From Mytilus edulis (Eukaryota > Mollusca > Bivalvia > Mytilida > Mytilidae): a DNA stretch of 64,000 bases. Positions within the stretch are counted from its first letter, which is position 1; every line of letters starts with the position of its first letter. Positions 58,258 to 64,000 of the stretch are shown here, piece after piece. The position numbers were made by a program, and so were the translations under genes. The stretch covers positions 51,296,830 through 51,360,829 of the forward strand of contig NC_092344.1 in the NCBI RefSeq assembly GCF_963676685.1. Reading direction: 5' to 3'. Under the pieces are notes generated by a model that saw only the letters and a program-made list of their open reading frames with translations, was not told where the DNA came from and did not search any database.

Positions 58258-58372
58258 ATTAAATGTCTTTCACGATCCGTTACCAGAACTTTCACGATCG
58301 TCTCTCAATACTTGACCGCCGTTAGATATTCTTTCACGATCATTTCTCTCGATAAACCGAATGACACCCGTG
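58258..58372 (-). repeat. Right TIR of transposon A
   Basis: Inverse of 51698-51812, three ATCGTGAAAG motifs on the minus strand; followed by AAATG duplication. Confidence 0.93.
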
Positions 58373-59296
58373 AAATGAGCTACATTTGCATTATTATTTC
58401 CTGCACTCTATTTTGCCGACAGCTCTTCTGTAGGTAGTCACCTTATAGTTGCTAACTTCTACGTCATTTGATGGACAATTGTCTTATTCTCAATCCTACA
58501 AAATCATCATATCTTTATATCATCCATGACACACGTCATCTGATCTTCGTCAAACGCACAGCGTAAAACGATAGAAATTTTTTTTTAGATGAAAGAAAGG
58601 GTGAACATACGCAGAATGTAGATTGTGTTAACTGATTCAACATTTATTACCAGATATTTCCTTCATAAAAAAAAATATCATTGATGAACAAGTAATGCAT
58701 ATCATATTACTTTAGAGACTTAAGAAATAATCTGTCCATTTTATGTTCAGAGTATACTAGTAATCAATCTAACTTGAAGGTGTTGTACATATCAAAGTAC
58801 AATAGGCTAAAAATAAACCAGCCATTGTCAAGTTTTCTGAAATAGTTGTAATTCTTTTCAAATGAGAGTCTCTATACAGAGAATAAAAAAGAACATCAAA
58901 GAATCTAATATGGTTTTTTTTTCAGTTTATACAGGTTACAATAAATTTTCTTGATTGACAATTTCAAACGAAAATCAACATTTAACAGACAACAATATAT
59001 GAAACAAAATAAACACATTTTCACCATGCAAACACACAACAAAACTGTTAAGCTTACTTTGTTCAATGGTATGTTTATATCAAATCCGAACCCTTTGTCT
59101 TTTCTGATGAAGTCGTAATCTAATTATCTACATTTTTGGTCAATATTTGCTATACTCGTAGCATTGGGCTAAAAAATATGGTACCTGAAAGTACACATCT
59201 ACATTATAAGTGCTATTTATATTTGGTATTGTGGTTAAAAACTCAGGAATACGTTAACCCCTTTTGTGATAAATACAATATATCAAACAGCATTAC
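58373..59296. other. 924-bp spacer between transposons A and B
   Basis: Unassigned AT-rich DNA. Includes the right AAATG and left ATTAC target duplications. No gene or repeat recognised. Confidence 0.6.
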
Positions 59297-59411
59297 CACG
59301 GGTGTCATTCGGTTTATCGACAGAAATGATCGTGAAAGAATATCTAACGGCGGTCAAGTATTGCGAGACGATCGTGAAAGTTCTGGTAACGGATCGTGAA
59401 AGGCATTTAAT
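59297..59411 (+). repeat. Left TIR of transposon B
   Basis: 115 bases starting CACGGGTGTCATTCGGTTTA with the three ATCGTGAAAG motifs. Confidence 0.92.
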
Positions 59412-59728
59412 CGAGAAGACATATGAAAGGTCAATACATATTCTAATTTAATTAATTACCCAGACAAATTTACGGCAAAATAAAACTGTCTGTCAAAATG
59501 GTTCAACATTATGATCAGTATGTGAGAATATCCAGTTTTAAAAGTACATAGTTAATACAAAACAACAAAAGGCAGATTGCTCCTCGACATTTCAGTGACA
59601 TAAAAAATGTAAACAAACATGATTTTTTCACAAATTCAACTAGAAAAACTACTTTAATACGAACAAGGGCATTTTGTTTGAATTAATCAAATGGTTCTCA
59701 TAGTTATTTTGTATAAACATAATATGAA

Positions 59729-59828
59729 ACTTGGTAAATAAAGTACTATTTACACAAAAATTGATTTTTCGGATCGTGAAAGATCACGTACCGCATTTTT
59801 GAAGATCATGAAAGTGATCGTGAAAGAT
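59729..59828 (+). other. Central motif cluster present only in copy B
   Basis: Holds GATCGTGAAAGATC at about 59773-59786, an ATCATGAAAG variant, and another GATCGTGAAAGATC near 59816-59829. This is the segment that copy A has lost in exchange for the array. Confidence 0.7.
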
Positions 59829-60634
59829 CTGATGCTACGAAGACGTTCAAATTATTCTGCAATTATATCATAATTAATATTTGTTATTTATATTGAGAAA
59901 AGCTATATAGGTCAACATCCTCAATAGGTTTAAGCTTTTCAAAGTATTAATATTTTCAGAAAATGAAATATGTAAAATAGTTGGATGATTGTAGGATGAA
60001 GCTTTTTATTGTTATGTGAAGTACTCACTTATTACGAGTTAAAGGATACCCACATTTTGTATATTGGATCCTATAAACTACATGTCCGTCAGACAGGATT
60101 CACCTGACCCCGAATTTGCCTTATTTCATGGATGAAGATTCATTTTTGTGGTCAAGTCCGTATCGCGGATTCGTTAAGCTTTAGGATAACTGTCTGTTGT
60201 TATGATTGTGAGGTGTACATTTTCGACTTCTGCAAGGTTTCAAATAACATCGAACTCATTATCATGCATCATTCGGCAATGCTCGTTTTATGTTGTCTAG
60301 CCTGTTGGATATATACCTGTCTGCTATAGCGCCATGCTATTTCGTGTATGGTGTACATGTCTGTCTACATGTTTCATGTATGACCATGATGACGTCAATT
60401 GTATTTGATATATTGAATAATAGCAAGATGTCTATGTCTGGCTGTCGGTCAGGGTTCATATACTTTTGACCTTATGTTTCGAATTAATTTGCAAAGCATA
60501 ACTTTTGTCAGTTTCTAAGGCACTGTAACGATCGGAACACATTTATTTGGTCTACGGGATATTTGTAGAGATCTGTATGTCATGGTTCATCTGACCTTGC
60601 ACTCTTTTTATGAACCATTGACAATCATAATTTA

Positions 60635-61020
60635 AAAAAAGAAGATGTGATATGATTGCCAAAGAGACAACTATCCACAAAAAAAACAAAATGACACAGA
60701 CATTAACAATTATAGGTCACCGTATAGCCTTCAACTATTAGCAAAGCCCATACCGCATAGTCAGCTATAAAAGGCCCCGATATGACAATGTAAAAACAAT
60801 TCAAACGAGAAAACTAACGGCCTTGTATAAAAAAAAATAAACGAAAAACAAATATGTAACACATAAACAAACGACAACCACTGAATTACAGGCTCCTGAC
60901 TTTGGACAGACACATTAATAAATAATGTGGCGGGGTTAGACATGTTAGCGGGATCCCAACCATCCCCTAACCTGAGACAGTGGTATAACAGTACAACATA
61001 AAAACGAACTATAAAAATCA
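60635..61020 (+). repeat. Family R2 repeat inside transposon B
   Basis: Same orientation as 6734-7066: 'gaagatgtgatatgattgcc' to 'gttagcgggatcccaaccat', continuing to 'gcgtaactcatcagatgg'. Confidence 0.8.
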
Positions 61021-62007
61021 TTTGAAAAGGCGTAACTCATCAGATGGACAAAAATACATTAAGTGCATTAATCGCATTTGACACTTCTAGTAAAACCCTT
61101 GATATTATAGACGTTCCAAAAATTAACTATCATAAGTAAAGCAGACGAGACATTACAGCATTTGTGCTCTAGTATTCTATAGTCTGTAGTATATAGTTAA
61201 ATCAATCCACATCTGCGTTGTATATACAGAACTTAAGAAAGTACTGTTGCACAAAATGTTGGTTATCGTTCAATCTCAAATTACTTATGAAAGATACTGT
61301 TTTGCTGTAATTTTTTGTTTGATGGATATCATTTTGGTTTAAACGTTTCATATTCATATTATTTGCTAAATAGTGTCGGTCTGCCTGAATTGCACTTGGC
61401 CGATTCTATCTTTCAAACTTATTTAGAGACGTTTGTAGTTGGTGTTTTTTTTTTAACTTTCGAGGTAAAGTGTTGAATAAAAAAAAATAGTTTTAATGTT
61501 CATCCTCATTAAAATAGTTACAGGCTTCAACCAGTTGCATGTGTATCAAATGGTAAAAGAAATACTGATTTCTGATTAATAGTAAGAAGTCTTGTCACGC
61601 ATTATCTTTCACGATCAAAATAATGCGTTGCCTGAGCTTTCACGATCAAGTTTGATGGATATTCAACAAATTTAAGGTTTTCATATACAAATTATTGCTT
61701 TTAAGAGAAGAAAATAACCTTAATTTTACTGTACTATCAGATACACCAAAGATTAAATTTCAAATATATCCCGATAAACTGAAAAATCACCATTTTAGGT
61801 ACAAAAAGCGTGTTCTTTGTAATTAATTTCATAGACACGCATTGCGCCTTTTGTGTTTTTTCAAAAAGTACTTCAAATTTTGTTTATCTTCTTTCACAGT
61901 TATGTTGAGGAAGTTAAACCATTTTGACAGACATATTTTTTTGTTCGGATTTGTTCCGCGTTTTGAAAATTAAGCGATTTTTTCAAAGATTCTGTACTAG
62001 AATGTAC

Positions 62008-62122
62008 ATTAAATGTCTTTCACGATCCGTTACCAGAACTTTCACGATCGTCTCTCAATACTTGACCGCCGTTAGATATTCTTTCACGATCATTTCTCTC
62101 GATAAACCGAATGACACCCGTG
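62008..62122 (-). repeat. Right TIR of transposon B
   Basis: Inverse of the left TIR; followed by ATTAC. Confidence 0.92.
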
Positions 62123-62127
62123 ATTAC

Positions 62128-64000
62128 TGTGACACACCATTTTAGTGTCTCATTGACAATCATGCTACATCTTCATATTTTGCAAAGGAGGCAAAAGATA
62201 CCCAAACAAATTTCAAACCCATTAAAAACGAAAATAAAATGAAACGCAAAAAACAAAAGACGTAAAGGCAAAAAAACAGTATACAAAACAATGAAGAAAA
62301 AACAGTCTTAAAATATATAAAAAGACAGGAGTTGCCAAAGCATTTTTTAAATTTTGTTCAGAGCAAAATGTACGAAAGTGACATTTATTTTCATTGCTTT
62401 CGTTTCAACTCTATACACTATCATACGAAACAGTTATGGAATCATCAACAACTGCGTTAATGCCTTAGAGACGTCAAAAACCACTGCACGTAAGGAACTC
62501 GAAGCAAAGAAACCCATCCTTTATTTTGATATCTGGTCATATACATTCTTTTGACTCTGTTCAACACAAAATGTTCAAGTAAAATTGTTCGGCATATTCT
62601 TTAAAAGAAAATGCATCTGAAAGGACGCTTACTATTCTATTTAATTCATTTTTTTTTGTTATATATAATTTTGACGTAGCTATACATCCCACCATTGTGT
62701 TTTTGTGATACGATATATTTTGTATTCCTGTTTTACTTATGTACTATAGATTTTCTATGTACCATTTTGTTTTTCCTTGTTGAAATTTTTATTTAATAAA
62801 TAGTCATTAAGACTATAACACAAATTTTGACATTTTAACCTCAGAAGTCTGTTTTCCCCCGTGCATCATAGTCAACATAACAGAATTATAATTGAGAGAT
62901 TTAGCTAGCTATAAAACCCGGTTTAATCCAGCATTTTCTACATAAGAACAATCCCAGTACCGTCCGAGTAAGGAACATGACAGCTATTTTCCATTCGTTT
63001 GATGTGTTTTAGCTTGTGATTTTGACATTTGTTAATGGACATTCCCTTTTAAAGTTCCTTGGAATTCGTTTTTTTTTGGGTTATTTTACTTTTGGAGAAA
63101 ATGGCTTGTTATATGGTAGCTCAGTAAATGTGATGAATATAATTTTCAGTCTGTACATCTTCGTAAGTCTGGCCATTGTCATTATTCCTGACCTAATCAT
63201 TTTAATGTCTGTATATATGAACTTCTGTCAATTATGTAGGAGCCGTTGGTTTATCATACTATTTTCAAGAAATTCTATTGCCTTTCCAAAACTTCATTCT
63301 CTGTGTAGCTAATGTTTAGAAACCACTTTTACAATCCCTATTAAAAACAATTATTTTACTTTTCACATACATGTATTTACACAAAATCAATTTTGCTAAT
63401 AGGGCATTCCATTATTTATTGTAAATTATTGTTTCGCCATATGGATTGTTTCATGATCCCTTCAGCAGTGGCATATTTGACAGTGTTACTGATGTTCTTG
63501 TTTTAAATTTATATTGTCTTTAAAAGCTATTAGATGTTATGGTAATCATCTCCATTTTGTCTACTCTAAACTTCTTTAACTAACTAGCTTTTATTCATTT
63601 TCAATGAGAAACAAAAAAATCTATATACTAACCATCCCCCTTTTTTCATACAACCCTATCATAATTTTTCTTTTAACCATTTTTTTGTTTTCCTTACCCC
63701 TAAAAACTACAGAAAAGAGTTTTGAATTTGTTTTTATCTTATTAGCAGTGCAGATTGCATTATTATATTTTGTGTTTAATTTGTAGGCTATATATACATT
63801 GACCTATAATGGTTTACTTTTTTTAAATTGTTATTTTGATGGAGAGTTGTCTCATTGGCACTCACACCACATCTTCCTATATCTATATATACCTTCTACA
63901 ACCTGAATGAATTAAAACCAAAAGTCTTTCTTTATTGCTTTCAAATGATCTCAATAAAATACAAGCTGTAATAACAAACAACCTTTCAGATATGACATTT
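62128..64000. other. Unassigned DNA with dispersed repeat fragments
   Basis: 'aaacgaaaataaaatga' with 'cagtatacaaaacaatga' (62220-62300) resembles 47490-47580; 'ttttccattcgtttgatgtg' (62990-63090) is a common mussel repeat; 63840-63888 is the inverse of the R3 head at 16569. The open frames here show no domains. Confidence 0.4.

Larger units (their letters stand above)
51698..58372. mobile_element. TIR transposon copy A, carrying the retrozyme array
   Basis: Terminal inverted repeats of 115 bp (51698-51812 and 58258-58372) starting CACGGGTGTCATTCGGTTTA, flanked by the 5-bp duplication AAATG (51693-51697 and 58373-58377). Length 6675 bp, of which 53951-57942 is the hammerhead array. The remaining 2.7 kb matches copy B (59297-62122) in inverse orientation at roughly 95%. 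Each TIR has three ATCGTGAAAG motifs (left: 51730, 51772, 51794). No transposase is visible; a 101-residue frame (52265-52570) has no domain and is degraded in copy B. Family unknown: CAC ends plus 5-bp duplications recall Transib/RAG-like elements, but hAT variants with 5-bp duplications are also possible. Confidence 0.9.
59297..62122. mobile_element. TIR transposon copy B, inverted and without the array
   Basis: 2826 bp, 115-bp TIRs at 59297-59411 and 62008-62122, flanked by ATTAC at 59292-59296 and 62123-62127. Its sequence is the inverse complement of copy A, with the R2 repeat at the same place. Where A has the hammerhead array, B has about 100 bases (59729-59828) with further GATCGTGAAAG motifs ('ggatcgtgaaagatcacg', 'gtgatcgtgaaagatctg'). 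Separate target duplications show two independent insertions. Confidence 0.9.

Noticed and set aside
1..64000. tRNA or rRNA genes
   Set aside because: I looked for T-loop-like GGTTCRA strings in a cloverleaf context and found none that I could support by eye; a tRNAscan-SE run would settle it.

Overview
The window looks like nuclear DNA of a bivalve mollusc, most likely a marine mussel close to Mytilus. This is inferred from the strongly AT-rich sequence, small intron-split exons with GT/AG borders, and several dispersed repeat families that I recognise as typical of mussel genomes. No bacterial-type operon, complete viral gene or CRISPR array is present.

Genes lie only in the first 30 kb. 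(1) The first coding exon of INTS13/asunder (Integrator subunit) is on the minus strand at 2243-2464; the rest of the gene lies beyond the left edge. (2) EFCAB10, a small RIIa/EF-hand protein linked to cilia, is complete on the plus strand in four exons (2965-7252, 141 aa). It is head-to-head with INTS13 across a 500-bp presumed bidirectional promoter holding a YY1-like site. (3) A complete clockwork orange (cwo) orthologue, the bHLH-Orange circadian repressor, is on the minus strand in six exons (29349 down to 21921, 480 aa). A canonical CACGTG E-box lies 75 bp upstream of its ATG and a CACGTT element further upstream, which fits clock feedback control.

Between and after these genes the DNA is repeat-rich. 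At 8.6-18 kb there are minisatellites (about 40-bp, 120-bp and 135-bp units) interrupted by inserted elements, including a 1295-bp insertion with a 4-bp target duplication and a 227-bp Harbinger-like MITE with TTA duplications. A TTAA-flanked MITE sits in a cwo intron. At 31.8-33.1 kb there are broken reverse-transcriptase fragments, probably Penelope-like. At 39.7-41.4 kb an interstitial telomeric tract and a foldback element lie between two direct repeats. Many short palindromic MITEs follow.

The most striking part is 51.7-62.1 kb. Two inverted copies of one DNA transposon family sit 924 bp apart. Each has 115-bp terminal inverted repeats starting CACGGGTGTC and its own 5-bp target duplication (AAATG and ATTAC). 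The left copy carries, in place of about 100 bp of its interior, an 11.2-copy array of a 355-bp unit. Each full unit holds a type I hammerhead ribozyme core, so the array is a retrozyme array capable in principle of making self-cleaved ~355-nt RNAs (and circles). The right copy lacks the array. Two decayed single relatives of the unit lie at 38.26-38.58 kb and near 51.3 kb. A retrozyme array riding inside a TIR transposon is the best candidate here for an undescribed arrangement.
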